Positions 42,686-51,755 of a DNA stretch of 64,000 nucleotides are shown here, one piece after another. The stretch's first letter is position 1. Every line of letters starts with the position of its first letter. The position numbers and the translations under genes were made by a program. Below the pieces are notes generated by a model, which was not told the origin of the DNA, ran no database searches, and saw nothing but the letters and a program-made list of their open reading frames with translations. This DNA is from Serinicoccus chungangensis (GTDB lineage Bacteria; Actinomycetota; Actinomycetes; Actinomycetales; Dermatophilaceae), in contig NZ_LQBL01000031.1 in NCBI RefSeq assembly GCF_001483745.1, forward strand, positions 233,861 through 297,860, given 5' to 3'.

Positions 42686-44679
42686 GCGCGCACGAGCCAC
42701 ACCGGCTGGTAGGTCGAGAGGTACACCGAGCCGTCGGCGGTGAGGCTCGGCGGGTAGCCGTTGAGGGCGTCGACGGTCCGGTCCACCGACAGGCCCTGCT
42801 CACGCAGCCACCAGCCGGGGACCGAGCGCGGCCCGGCCGTGAGGTTGTAGAGCTGCACCATGGTGCCGACCGGGTGCCGGCGGACGACGACGAAGACGGC
42901 GGCGTCCGGCGCCGCGACGACCTTCGCGCCGACGCTGGCGTGCAGGTGGGGCAGCGACGCCCGGGTGCGGGCGAGGTGCTGCATCCCCCGGAGCACCCGC
43001 CCGGCGGCCGACTCCGGCGCCGTTCGCGCGGCGTCGACCTCCTCCGGGTCCAGCCGGGGCCGGTGGACCCAGCGGTTGTCCGCGGCGTGCTCGGGGACCT
43101 GGTCCCAGTCGGGGTCGCCCAGGCTCGCGATCTCGTCGCCCGACCAGATGACCGGGATGCCGCCGAAGCCGTAGACCACGGCATACCCGAGCAGGAGCCG
43201 GGCGACCGCCTCGTCGACCGCGTGCTCGGCCTCCGCGGCGCCCTCCTCGTCCACGGCGCCGTCCACCAGCTCCAGCGCCCGCTCGAGCCCGCTCAGGCTG
43301 GCGGCCGACCCGGAGATGCGGCGGTCCCCGGTGAGCGGGTTGTGCTGGAAGACGAGCCCGGTCGCCCCGGATCCGGGGAACTCCCCGGAGTAGTAGTCCG
43401 ACAGGAAGGTCCGGTGACCGTGGCCGTCCACCATGACCGAGCGGGCGTCGTCGTCGTCGATGGCCCAGCCGATGTCGTCGTGGCAGCGCAGGTAGGTGAT
43501 CCAGGCCGTCGTGGCCGGGACCGCGGGGAAGCGGCCGAGCGCGTGGGTGGCCAGCCGGGCGTCACCGCTGGCCAGCATCGACCAGATCTGCACCATGAGG
43601 CTGTTGTGGTAGGCGAGGTCGGAGACCTTGCCGTGGTGCTGCCCCCGACCGAGGTAGTGCACCACCTCGTTGGGGCCCACGATGGCCTCGGCCTTGAAGA
43701 CCAGTGCCGGCGCGGTGATCCGCGCCAGCGCGCGCAGGGCCTGGGTGAGCTGGTGCACCTCGGGCTCGTTCTGGCACTGGGTGCCCATGCGCTTCCAGAT
43801 GAACGCGATGGCGTCCAGCCGCAGGACCTCCACGCCCTGGTTGGCCAGGAAGAGGATGACGTCGGCCAGCTCGGCGAAGACGTCGGGGTTGTCCCACGCG
43901 AGGTCCCACTGGTAGTAGTTGAAGGTCGTCCAGACCCAGCCCTCCAGCTCCTCGTCCCAGGTGAAGTTGCCCGGCGCGAAGTCCGGGAAGACCTCCAGCA
44001 GGGTGCGCTCGTAGGCGTCGGGCACCTCACGGTCGGGGTAGACGTGGAAGTAGCGGCGGTAGTGCTCCTCGCCCTCCCGCGCGGCCCGCGCCCAGGCGTG
44101 CTCACGGGCGACGTGGTTGAGCACGAGGTCGAGGCACACGCTGATGCCCCGCTCGCGCAGGCGGGCGGTGAGCGCCCGCAGGTCGTCCATCGAGCCCAGG
44201 TCCTCGCGCACCGAGCGGTAGTCGGCGACGGCGTACCCCCCGTCGTTGGGCGCGGGGCGCGGTTGCAGCAGCGGCATGAGGTGCAGGTAGCGCACGCCCA
44301 GGCCGGTGAGGTGGTCGGCCAGCCCGGCGAGCGCGGTGAGCGTGCCCTCCTCGGTGAGCCGCTCGGCGTAGCCCGCATAGCCCACGACGTCCGGGCGCTG
44401 GAACCAGTCCGGCTCCAGGGACCGGCGCTGGTCCAGCAGGTGCAGCTCCTCGTCGCGGTCGCGGTATGCCGCCGCCGCCAGCTCGAGGACCCGCGCGGCC
44501 ACGGCGGGCGGGTCGGGGTAGGGCGCGAGCCCGGCGACCAGGTCGTCCCACCAGCGGGCCACGCGCAGGGCGAAGGTGGTGCGTCGGTGGTCGGGCAGCG
44601 GGGCCAGGACGGCCTCGGTGCGGGAGCGGGCCTCCGGGGGCAGTGCCACGGGCCAGGGGAGTTCACGTGTCACGGTCAC
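42682..44679 (-). CDS. Amylosucrase (glycoside hydrolase family 13, subfamily 4 type)
   Basis: An enzyme of about 665 residues that uses sucrose to extend alpha-1,4-glucan, releasing fructose. The (beta/alpha)8 barrel shows NHVA near residue 190, nucleophile Asp in VLRLDAIAFIWK (about 289), acid/base Glu in VFKAEAIV (about 331) and HD in CHDDIGW (about 400). The long N-terminal helical domain (1-95) and the GWVWTTFNYYQWDLAWDNP segment fit amylosucrase. No signal peptide, so it is cytoplasmic. I prefer GTG at 44679; a TTG at 44685 is an alternative. It follows the sugar importer genes. Confidence 0.88.
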   Translation of the reverse strand: MTVTRELPWPVALPPEARSRTEAVLAPLPDHRRTTFALRVARWWDDLVAGLAPYPDPPAVAARVLELAAAAYRDRDEELHLLDQRRSLEPDWFQRPDVVGYAGYAERLTEEGTLTALAGLADHLTGLGVRYLHLMPLLQPRPAPNDGGYAVADYRSVREDLGSMDDLRALTARLRERGISVCLDLVLNHVAREHAWARAAREGEEHYRRYFHVYPDREVPDAYERTLLEVFPDFAPGNFTWDEELEGWVWTTFNYYQWDLAWDNPDVFAELADVILFLANQGVEVLRLDAIAFIWKRMGTQCQNEPEVHQLTQALRALARITAPALVFKAEAIVGPNEVVHYLGRGQHHGKVSDLAYHNSLMVQIWSMLASGDARLATHALGRFPAVPATTAWITYLRCHDDIGWAIDDDDARSVMVDGHGHRTFLSDYYSGEFPGSGATGLVFQHNPLTGDRRISGSAASLSGLERALELVDGAVDEEGAAEAEHAVDEAVARLLLGYAVVYGFGGIPVIWSGDEIASLGDPDWDQVPEHAADNRWVHRPRLDPEEVDAARTAPESAAGRVLRGMQHLARTRASLPHLHASVGAKVVAAPDAAVFVVVRRHPVGTMVQLYNLTAGPRSVPGWWLREQGLSVDRTVDALNGYPPSLTADGSVYLSTYQPVWLVRA

Positions 44680-44699
44680 ATCCAATCATCGGACGCGAC

Positions 44700-44738
44700 G
44701 AGCGGGCGGGAGCTCCACCGGGGATCTCCCGCCCGCTC
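44700..44738 (-). terminator. Hairpin between importer operon and amylosucrase gene
   Basis: A perfect 13-bp stem (GAGCGGGCGGGAG paired with CTCCCGCCCGCTC) with a 13-nt loop. It lies after the last permease stop and just before the amylosucrase start, so it may end or attenuate the importer transcript. Confidence 0.72.
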
Positions 44739-44764
44739 GACGGTGAGGCAGGGCGCGGGACGGG

Positions 44765-45628
44765 TCAGCCCTTGACTGCGCCGCTCGTCATGCCGCGCAC
44801 CAGGAAGTTCTGGAGCGCGAAGAAGACGATCATCGGCAGCACCATGGAGATGAACGCTCCCGCGGTCAGCAGCTCGGCGCCCTGACCCTGGGTGCCCAGC
44901 AGCTGCTGGAGCTTGACGATGACCGTGGTGTTGTCGTTGCTGAGGAACAGCTTGGCGATGAGCAGGTCGTTCCACACCCACAGGAACTGCAGGGTGGCGA
45001 ACGCCGCCATCGCCGGCATCGCCATCGGCGCCACGAGCTTCCAGAAGATCTGGAAGTTGGAGCAGCCGTCGATCCGGGCCGACTCCACCACGCTGTAGGG
45101 CAGCGTCGACATGTAGTTGCGCAGGACGTAGATGCACAGCGGCATGCCGAAGCCGGTGTGCAGCAGCCACACCGCAAGGTACTGGCCCGCGATGCCCAGG
45201 CCGTTGGGCCCGAAGAGGTTGAGCAACGGCTGGAAGGCCACGTGGATCGGGACCACCATCACCGCCACGATGATGATGAACAGCGTCTCCTTGAAGCGGA
45301 ACTGCAGGAAGGTGAACGCGTAGGCGGCGAAGGCGGCGAACATGATGGGGATGACCGTCGCCGGGACCGCCACCACGATCCCGTTGAGGAAGGCGTTGCC
45401 CATGTCCGCGCGCTCGAAGACCTCGGTGTAGTTGCCGAAGGTCCACGAGGTGCCGAACGGGTTGACGATCGCCGACCACCAGCCGCTGGTCAGCGCGTCG
45501 TCCCGGCTGCGGAAGCTGGTGACGAGCAGCCCCAGGGTGGGCAGCGTCCACAGCACGGCCAGCAGCAGCATGGTCACCATCGAGACGGGGCTGCGCTGGC
45601 GCCCGTCCTTGAGCCGTCCGGCGTTCAT
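44765..45628 (-). CDS. Carbohydrate ABC transporter permease (MalG family)
   Basis: A 287-residue inner-membrane permease with six hydrophobic segments. The EAA loop that contacts the ATPase reads ESARIDGCSNFQIFWKLVAPMAMPA. ATG at 45628 overlaps the stop of the partner permease (ATGA). No ATP-binding subunit is encoded here, so a shared MsiK-type ATPase elsewhere must drive it, as is usual for actinobacterial sugar importers. Confidence 0.92.
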   Translation of the reverse strand: MNAGRLKDGRQRSPVSMVTMLLLAVLWTLPTLGLLVTSFRSRDDALTSGWWSAIVNPFGTSWTFGNYTEVFERADMGNAFLNGIVVAVPATVIPIMFAAFAAYAFTFLQFRFKETLFIIIVAVMVVPIHVAFQPLLNLFGPNGLGIAGQYLAVWLLHTGFGMPLCIYVLRNYMSTLPYSVVESARIDGCSNFQIFWKLVAPMAMPAMAAFATLQFLWVWNDLLIAKLFLSNDNTTVIVKLQQLLGTQGQGAELLTAGAFISMVLPMIVFFALQNFLVRGMTSGAVKG

Positions 45629-46827
45629 CGCATGGCCTCCTGCTTGCGGAAGTCCCTGACCTGGTAGATCAGGATGGGGATGATGGCGACGAGCAGGACG
45701 ACGATGAGCGCCGTCGCCCGGCCGGCGTCGCGGTTGGTGAACATCTCCCGGAAGAACATGTTGGCGATGACATCGGTGTTGTTGCGCCCGTTGGTGAGCA
45801 CGTAGACGATGTCGAAGACCTTCATCACCAGGATGAGCACCGTGATGAAGACGGTGACGATGGTGCCCCAGATCTGCGGGATGATGACCTGCCAGAAGAT
45901 CTGCCACTCGGAGGCGCCGTCGATCCGGGCCGCCTCGAGGGTGTCCTCGGGGACGCCCTTGATCGCCGAGCTGAGCAGGACCATGGCGAAACCGGTCTGC
46001 AGCCAGATGAGGATGACCATGAGCAGGATGCTGTTGAGCCGGGCGGTGTCGATGTCCAGCCAGCTCGCCGGGTCCTGACCGAACCAGTTGACCCAGATGG
46101 CGTTAAGCGCCGCGGTCTGCGGCTCGCCCGGGGGCCGGTAGCCGTAGACCGTCGTCAACCAGATCGCCGAGGCGGCCACGAAGCTGATGGCCATCGGCAT
46201 GAAGATGAAGCTCTTGGACCACTTCTCACTCGCGGACGACAGCTTGTCGGCCAGCACCGCCACGACGACACCCAGCGACACCGTGATCGCGGGGACGATG
46301 GCGATCCACAGCAGGTTGTTGAACATCGCCGACCAGAAGGCGCCGCTGGAGAACAGGCTGCTGAAGTTGGCCCACAGCGGGTCGACGTAGGCCGTGGAGT
46401 TCCGGTTGGCGAAGCTGTAGTGGATCGTCTGCACCGTCGGGAACAGCAGCATCAGCCCGATGAGGGAGAAGCCCGGCAGCAGGAAGGCGTACGGCATGAC
46501 GCCGTGCTCCAGCCGTCGGGGCAGCGCCTCGATCGCCATGTTCAGGAACCAGAAGAGGACGGCCGCACCGCCGACACCGACGACGAGGCCGAGGGCGCCC
46601 ATGAGCAGCTTGCTGTCGAAGAACCACTGGGGGTACCACGCGAAGGCCAGGAACAGGTTGCCGATGAGCCAGACCGAGACCGCGATGCCGAGCACCCCGA
46701 TGACGAGCTTGGCCGGCTGGAGACCGGCGTCGGAGGGTCCGACGTTGCCTGCCCCGCCCGGGCCCTCGTCCGAGGGTGCCTGTGGTACCTCCTCCCCGAC
46801 GGGAGGGGTCGATGATGTCGTGCTCAC
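45625..46827 (-). CDS. Carbohydrate ABC transporter permease (MalF family)
   Basis: A 400-residue permease. A proline-rich cytoplasmic start and two extra N-terminal helices precede the usual six-helix core; the EAA loop reads EAARIDGASEWQIFWQVIIPQIWGT. The extended N-terminus is typical of alpha-glucoside importers (AglF-like). It overlaps the binding-protein gene upstream by 4 bp and the MalG-type gene downstream. Confidence 0.92.
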   Translation of the reverse strand: MSTTSSTPPVGEEVPQAPSDEGPGGAGNVGPSDAGLQPAKLVIGVLGIAVSVWLIGNLFLAFAWYPQWFFDSKLLMGALGLVVGVGGAAVLFWFLNMAIEALPRRLEHGVMPYAFLLPGFSLIGLMLLFPTVQTIHYSFANRNSTAYVDPLWANFSSLFSSGAFWSAMFNNLLWIAIVPAITVSLGVVVAVLADKLSSASEKWSKSFIFMPMAISFVAASAIWLTTVYGYRPPGEPQTAALNAIWVNWFGQDPASWLDIDTARLNSILLMVILIWLQTGFAMVLLSSAIKGVPEDTLEAARIDGASEWQIFWQVIIPQIWGTIVTVFITVLILVMKVFDIVYVLTNGRNNTDVIANMFFREMFTNRDAGRATALIVVLLVAIIPILIYQVRDFRKQEAMR

Positions 46828-48200
46828 TGGTCCTCGCCCTCCTCACTCGCGTCGGCCGACTCGGGCCAGCCGGCCTCGATGTCGTCGGCGACCTCCTGGG
46901 CGGTCTTCGCGCCGCTCTGGAACTCGACCATGCCGGTCCAGAACGAGCCCGAGCCCACCTCGCGCGGCATGACGTCGGAACCGTCGTAGCGGAAGACGTC
47001 GGAGGTGTAGCCGAACTCGGCGATCGTCCGGGTGACCTCGTCGGGGTAGAGGCTGGTGTCGAAGCTGGTGTGCGGGCTCAACCACCCGCCGGCCTCCGCC
47101 CACGGGCCGCCGAACTCGTCGGAGGAGAGGAACTCCATCACCGCGGCCACGTCGGTGTCGTAGGTGAACGCCGCCGCGAGGTCGCCGCCACCGAGGATGG
47201 GCTGGCCGTCGTAGCCGTCCGCGGCGGGCGGGAAGACGAAGATGCCGACCTCCTCGTCGAGGTTCTCCTGCACGTCCTCGGGGAAGAACGTGGTGGCGAA
47301 GTTGCCCTGCCGCATGAGGTAGCAGCCGGGGTCGTCGTTGAACGCCGGGTTCATCGCCTCGGCGAACGGGGTGTTGAGGATGCCCCGGGCACCACCGAGG
47401 ACGTTGCCCTCCTCGTTCGCGAGGTCGCCGTAGGTCTCGATCGCCTCGACCACCCGCTCGTCGTTGAAGGGGATGCGGTGGTAGATCCAGTCGTCGTAGA
47501 CGTCCGGGCCGTGCAGGCGGAGCATGTACTCCTCCACCCAGTCGGTGCCGACCCAGCCGGTGGCCTGGTCGGACTGCCACCCGATGCACCAGGGCGGCGT
47601 GTCCGCGTCGGTCCGGATCTGGTCGGCGACCTCGTCGAGCTCGTCCAGGCTGGCCGGCTCGGTGTTCCAGCCGCCCTCCTCGTAGGGACCCTTGGGGTAC
47701 CAGACGATCGACTTGACCGCCATGCGCATCGGGGCGGCGTAGACGCGGCCGTCGAACCGGGCGGAGTCGAGGAAGCCGTTGACCAGGGTGCGGTCGATCT
47801 CGTCGTAGTCGAGCATCGCGTCGATCGGGACCAGCTCTCCGCGCTCGGCGAGGCTGAGCACACCACCGGGCTGCGGGAAGAGCCCGATGTCCGGCTTGTC
47901 GCCGGCGTCCACGCGCACCTGGATGGTGTTGGTGAAGTCCTGGTCCGAGACGTAGTCGATGGTGATGCCGGTCTCGTCCTGGAACTCCTGGAGGGAGGCG
48001 TTGAACAGCTCCTCCTCGGCTCCACCGAAGGCACCCAGGATGCTGACGCTCCCGTCGCCCTCCTCGGGCTCGGCCCCCACGGCTCCGACCGCGCCCGCCG
48101 ATCCGGCATCAGGATTCTGCAGACAGCCCGTCAGGGTCAGCCCGAGCGCTGCCGCGAGCGCCGGGACCGTGGCACGTCGCCACCTCGTAGTCGCCACCAT
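46824..48200 (-). CDS. Extracellular sugar-binding lipoprotein (AglE-like)
   Basis: A 458-residue substrate-binding protein with a lipoprotein signal (basic start, lipobox LTLTGC) and a family 1 solute-binding fold: ASLQEFQDETGITIDYVSDQDFTNTIQVRVDAGDKPDIGLFPQPG. It is anchored outside the membrane and feeds the two permeases. Similarity to alpha-glucoside binding proteins and the nearby amylosucrase suggest sucrose or a related glucoside. ATG at 48200 follows GGAGAGAGGAGCC. It is the first gene of the importer operon; no LacI-type regulator gene is in the window. Confidence 0.9.
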   Translation of the reverse strand: MVATTRWRRATVPALAAALGLTLTGCLQNPDAGSAGAVGAVGAEPEEGDGSVSILGAFGGAEEELFNASLQEFQDETGITIDYVSDQDFTNTIQVRVDAGDKPDIGLFPQPGGVLSLAERGELVPIDAMLDYDEIDRTLVNGFLDSARFDGRVYAAPMRMAVKSIVWYPKGPYEEGGWNTEPASLDELDEVADQIRTDADTPPWCIGWQSDQATGWVGTDWVEEYMLRLHGPDVYDDWIYHRIPFNDERVVEAIETYGDLANEEGNVLGGARGILNTPFAEAMNPAFNDDPGCYLMRQGNFATTFFPEDVQENLDEEVGIFVFPPAADGYDGQPILGGGDLAAAFTYDTDVAAVMEFLSSDEFGGPWAEAGGWLSPHTSFDTSLYPDEVTRTIAEFGYTSDVFRYDGSDVMPREVGSGSFWTGMVEFQSGAKTAQEVADDIEAGWPESADASEEGEDQ

Positions 48201-48373
48201 TGGCTCCTCTCTCCGTCAGCGCCCACGGCCACCGCCTCACGGAACAGGGGTGCATCACATGAGCAACTCTCTCGAAACCTAGCGCAGTAGCGGCGCCCGA
48301 TCAGCCCCGGAGAGGTCACGCTTTGGTCACGGAACCGCCGCTGTCACGGCCACCTCCGCCCGCGTGCCGGACG

Positions 48374-48895
48374 CTACGTCAACCTGTCCAGCCGGCTCAG
48401 GGTGGCGGCGACGTGCGGACCCAGCTCGGCGGGGTCGACGTCGCGTCCGTCGACCCTCCAGCCGATGACCCGCTCGCGGACGGGCAGCCCCCGGCAGCGG
48501 GTGCAGACCAGCACCCGCGTCGGTCGCCGGTGGCGGTGGACCAGGTGGCCGGCGGTGCAGCGCCCCTGCCAGCGGCCGGGCACCACGGGCCCCTCCGCCC
48601 CCACCGTGTAGCACCGCTCCCCGGTCGCGCCGAGGGACCGGGCGCGGGCACGCCATACCCCATCGTGCCCGTGGCCGGGGCCGACGAGCGCGTGCGCGAC
48701 CTCGTGCAGCACCGTCTCGCGCACCTGCGCCTCGTCCTGCACCGCCGTGATCGCCCGGCTCAGGGTGATCCTCCGGTCGGTCCAGTGGCACGCCCCGGCC
48801 CGGACCTTGGCCCGGTCGAAGCCGAACCCCCAGCCCGCCAGACCGTGCTCCCTCATCAGCCCCCGGGCCAGCGCCCCCGCCTCGTCGAGTTCCAT
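48374..48895 (-). CDS. SprT-like zinc metalloprotease
   Basis: A 173-residue protein with the SprT domain: an N-terminal helix (MELDEAGALARGLMREHG), ACHWTDRRITLSRAI, the zinc motif HEVAHALVGPGHGHDGVW (HExxH plus third His) and a C-terminal zinc ribbon (C-x16-H...VCTRCRGL). Eukaryotic SPRTN removes DNA-protein crosslinks; the bacterial role is not settled. ATG at 48895 has TAGGCT 7 nt upstream. Confidence 0.86.
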   Translation of the reverse strand: MELDEAGALARGLMREHGLAGWGFGFDRAKVRAGACHWTDRRITLSRAITAVQDEAQVRETVLHEVAHALVGPGHGHDGVWRARARSLGATGERCYTVGAEGPVVPGRWQGRCTAGHLVHRHRRPTRVLVCTRCRGLPVRERVIGWRVDGRDVDPAELGPHVAATLSRLDRLT

Positions 48896-48902
48896 GCCCT
48901 GC

Positions 48903-48942
48903 AGCCTAGGAGGCGGCACCGACGGACCTGCGGCGTTATCGT
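48903..48942. promoter_or_regulatory. Divergent leaderless promoters of the SprT-like and membrane-protein genes
   Basis: TAGGCT (minus, 48903-48908) is 7 nt before ATG 48895, and TATCGT (plus, 48937-48942) is 7 nt before GTG 48950. Neither gene has a Shine-Dalgarno. Confidence 0.5.
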
Positions 48943-48949
48943 CGTGGCT

Positions 48950-49336
48950 GTGAACCTTGAGAAAGTCGTGTTCGGCTTCTTCGTCCTGCTGGCGGCGACC
49001 CTGAACTTCGGGTACGTCCTCGGCGACATCGACAACCCGGGGTTGCACAACGTCTACGAGCTGTACGCCGCGGTGGTGGTCAACATCATCGCGACCATCC
49101 TGAAGTTCGGCGACCGCACCCAGATCGGTGCGGTCCACCTGGCCACCTCCCTGGTCGCCAGCATCCAGCTCATCGTCGCCGCGCTCGTGTGGATCTGGGC
49201 CCGGCACGTCGACCCGGGCGGGCTGACCGGGCAGCACATGAGCAGCGTGGTCTCCATCGCGGCCGGCGCGCTGCTCGCCAACATCGTCTCCATCGTCCTG
49301 CTCGTCGTGGAGACGGTCTCCTACCGCCGCCGCTGA
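48950..49336 (+). CDS. Four-helix membrane protein beside potassium channel
   Basis: A 128-residue integral membrane protein with four hydrophobic helices (about residues 5-25, 37-52, 62-85, 98-122). It begins VNLEKVVFGFFVLLAATLNFGYVLGDID, which resembles small actinobacterial proteins encoded directly upstream of TrkA-domain ion channels. It ends 14 bp before the channel gene and so is probably co-transcribed. Function unknown; an accessory channel subunit is a guess. Confidence 0.75.
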   Translation: MNLEKVVFGFFVLLAATLNFGYVLGDIDNPGLHNVYELYAAVVVNIIATILKFGDRTQIGAVHLATSLVASIQLIVAALVWIWARHVDPGGLTGQHMSSVVSIAAGALLANIVSIVLLVVETVSYRRR

Positions 49337-49350
49337 GCGGCGCCACCACG

Positions 49351-51129
49351 ATGGCCAACCTCCTCCAGCTCCTCGGCCGCGGCAAGCCGGCCCGGCCGCG
49401 CCCGGACTCGCTGCGCCGCTACCGCGTCGACGTGCCGATGGAGCTGCCGACCACCGACGCGGTCTTCCTCGTCCTGCGCCGCATGCGCACGCCGCTGGTC
49501 GTCATCGTCAGCGTCTTCGCGATCATGACCTTCGGGCTGAGCATGATGCCGGGCACCGAGGAGAACCCGGAGCGGCTGGCCATCTTCGACAGCTTCTACG
49601 TCATCAGCTACACCGGCCTGACCATCGGCTACGGCGAGGTGCCGCACGAGTTCAGCTACGCGCAACGGCTGTGGGTCACCGCGACCATCTACGCCTGCGT
49701 CATCGCCTGGTCCTACAGCATCGGTGCCCTGCTGTCGCTGTCGCAGGAGCAGACCTTCCGCCAGGCGATCCGGCTGCAGCGCTTCGGCCGCAAGGTCCGC
49801 AGCCTCCAGAACCCCTTCGTCCTCGTCGTCGGCTACGGCCAGGCCGGCGAGGCGGTCTGCCGGGCGCTGGAGGACCAGGGCCGCGACTTCGTCATCCTCG
49901 ACGAGGACCCGGAACGGGTCCAGCAGCTCGCGCTCGACGGCTACTCCAGCGACCACCCCGGCTTCGCGGCGAGCGGTCGGGACCCGCGCATGCTCGGCCT
50001 GGCGGGCCTCGGCCACGACCGCTGCGAGGCGGTGCTCGCCCTCACCGACAGCGACGAGACGAACCTCTCGGTCGTCATGTCGGTCAACCTGCTGCGGCCC
50101 GAGCTCATGGTCATCGCCCGCTGCAGCGACCGCGAGCACGCCCAGCAGATGCACGACTTCGCCGCCGACGTCATCATCAACCCCTTCGACCGCTACGGCG
50201 CCTACCTCGTCATGGCCCTGCGCCGCCCGGCCGGGTTCCGGCTGGCCTCCTGGCTCATGAGCAAGCGCGGCTCGAACCTGCCGCACCGGCTCTCCCACCT
50301 CACCGACGGGCAGTGGGTGGTCTGCGCGGACGGCACCTTCGGCTTCGAGGTGACGCGGGACCTCGAGAGCGCCGGGCTGGACGTCATCCTCGTCGACCCC
50401 GCGGACGGCCGACCCGACGTCTCCGATGCGGTGGGGTTCATCGCCGGCGCCGAGTCCGACATCGTCAACATGGCCAACGCCGCGCACGCCCGCATCGAGA
50501 ACGACCAGCTGTTCATCGCCGTCCGGCAGAACTCCGCCGTCAACGCGGCACCGCTGCAGGCCTTCGACGCCGACTCGGTCTTCATCCCCACCGAGCTGCT
50601 CGCCAGAGAGGCGGTCGCCCGGATCACCTCGCCGAACTACTGGAGCTTCATCGACCACGTCCTGCACGAGGACGACGAGTGGGACCGCCGGGTCATGGAC
50701 GAGATCGTCGCCGTGGTGGGGGACGAGACCCCGATCTCCACCCGCCTGGACCTCGACTTCACGAGCGCCCCGGCCGTGGTGCGGTGGCTGAACGAGCACG
50801 AGCTGACGCTCGGCGACCTGGTGCGCGACCCGGACGAGCGCGACGTGCGGCTGGCCGTCTACCCCGCGGTGCTGGTGCGCGCCGGACGCCGCGTCTTCAC
50901 CCCGGGCATGGACGAGAAGCTCAAGGAGGGCGACACGCTGCTGCTGCTGGGCCGCGAGCTCGACCTGGCGGTGGTCCGCTCCACGGTCTTCCACGACTCG
51001 GCCGTCGAGTACGTCGCCACCGGCCGCGAGGTCGCCACGGCCTGGGTCTTCCGCCAGCTGCAGAAGGTCACCGGCCGGGAGAAGGCCACGGCCTCGCGCG
51101 GGCCCGTCCCCCCGGCTGACGAGGGCTGA
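49351..51129 (+). CDS. Potassium channel with two RCK/TrkA-type regulatory modules
   Basis: A 592-residue protein. Two membrane helices (about residues 47-68 and 108-132) flank a pore loop with selectivity filter TIGYGE, close to the TVGYGD of potassium channels. The cytoplasmic part starts with FVLVVGYGQAGEAV, an NAD-binding Rossmann module (TrkA-N), has a second module (QWVVCADGTFGFEV...) and ends with a TrkA-C-like domain (VLVRAGRRVFTPGMDEKLKEGDTLLLLG). It should mediate ligand-gated potassium or related cation flux. ATG at 49351 gives a complete N-terminus. Confidence 0.88.
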   Translation: MANLLQLLGRGKPARPRPDSLRRYRVDVPMELPTTDAVFLVLRRMRTPLVVIVSVFAIMTFGLSMMPGTEENPERLAIFDSFYVISYTGLTIGYGEVPHEFSYAQRLWVTATIYACVIAWSYSIGALLSLSQEQTFRQAIRLQRFGRKVRSLQNPFVLVVGYGQAGEAVCRALEDQGRDFVILDEDPERVQQLALDGYSSDHPGFAASGRDPRMLGLAGLGHDRCEAVLALTDSDETNLSVVMSVNLLRPELMVIARCSDREHAQQMHDFAADVIINPFDRYGAYLVMALRRPAGFRLASWLMSKRGSNLPHRLSHLTDGQWVVCADGTFGFEVTRDLESAGLDVILVDPADGRPDVSDAVGFIAGAESDIVNMANAAHARIENDQLFIAVRQNSAVNAAPLQAFDADSVFIPTELLAREAVARITSPNYWSFIDHVLHEDDEWDRRVMDEIVAVVGDETPISTRLDLDFTSAPAVVRWLNEHELTLGDLVRDPDERDVRLAVYPAVLVRAGRRVFTPGMDEKLKEGDTLLLLGRELDLAVVRSTVFHDSAVEYVATGREVATAWVFRQLQKVTGREKATASRGPVPPADEG

Positions 51130-51156
51130 GGGCAGGGGGCAGGGGGCGTCCCGGGG

Positions 51157-51690
51157 TCAGCGGCTGCGGACCTCGACGATGTGCCCCACGACCTGCCGGA
51201 CCCAGGCGCGTTCGCGCCGCATCCAGCGGACGGCCACGAGGTTGGAGGGGACGACGACGAAGTCGCCCGCGGCGACGGCGAGGTCGGTCCCGAAGACGTC
51301 GGTGACGACCTCCCAGGCCAGGTCGGTGTGGCGGTGCAGGTGCTCGCCGACGGCCACGGCATACCGCTCCACGACCTCGTCGTGGTGCCCGTCCGCCCCC
51401 CGCGCCGCGAGCCACGCCGCGAGCTCGCGGTCCAGGCCGGCGCTGATGGACGCCAGGTCGTCGACGTCCACGCCGTCCGCCGCCACCGCGGCCAGGCCGG
51501 CGTCGATCCGGGCCCGCTCCGCCTCGCCGATCCTGCGCGACTCCGGCGTGAGCGGCAGCTCGCCGACGGGGCTCTCACCGGGGTCGGGCAGGGCCCGCAC
51601 CCGGGGCTCGTCCTGCGCCGACCGGGACCGGCCGAGCAGGTTCCGGACCTTGTCGAGGCCGGCCGACACACGGCGTCCGCGATCGCTCAT
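51157..51690 (-). CDS. Hypothetical protein, DUF3806-like
   Basis: A 177-residue soluble protein. An N-terminal helical part (LTPESRRIGEAERARIDAGLAAV) precedes a compact C-terminal domain with AVAVGEHLHRHTDLAWEVVTDVFGTDLAV and VVVPSNLVAVRWMRRERAWVRQVVGHI, which reminds me of DUF3806. Function unknown. ATG at 51690 has TACGCT 6 nt upstream and no Shine-Dalgarno. Confidence 0.75.
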   Translation of the reverse strand: MSDRGRRVSAGLDKVRNLLGRSRSAQDEPRVRALPDPGESPVGELPLTPESRRIGEAERARIDAGLAAVAADGVDVDDLASISAGLDRELAAWLAARGADGHHDEVVERYAVAVGEHLHRHTDLAWEVVTDVFGTDLAVAAGDFVVVPSNLVAVRWMRRERAWVRQVVGHIVEVRSR

Positions 51691-51696
51691 CCGGGC

Positions 51697-51702
51697 AGCG
51701 TA
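51697..51702 (-). promoter_or_regulatory. -10 element of a leaderless promoter for the DUF3806-like gene
   Basis: TACGCT on the minus strand, 6 nt before ATG 51690. Confidence 0.5.
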
Positions 51703-51755
51703 GCGCCCGGGCGTAGGATGCGCGGGGACCACGAGGAGGCGGGGACACCGGTTCG

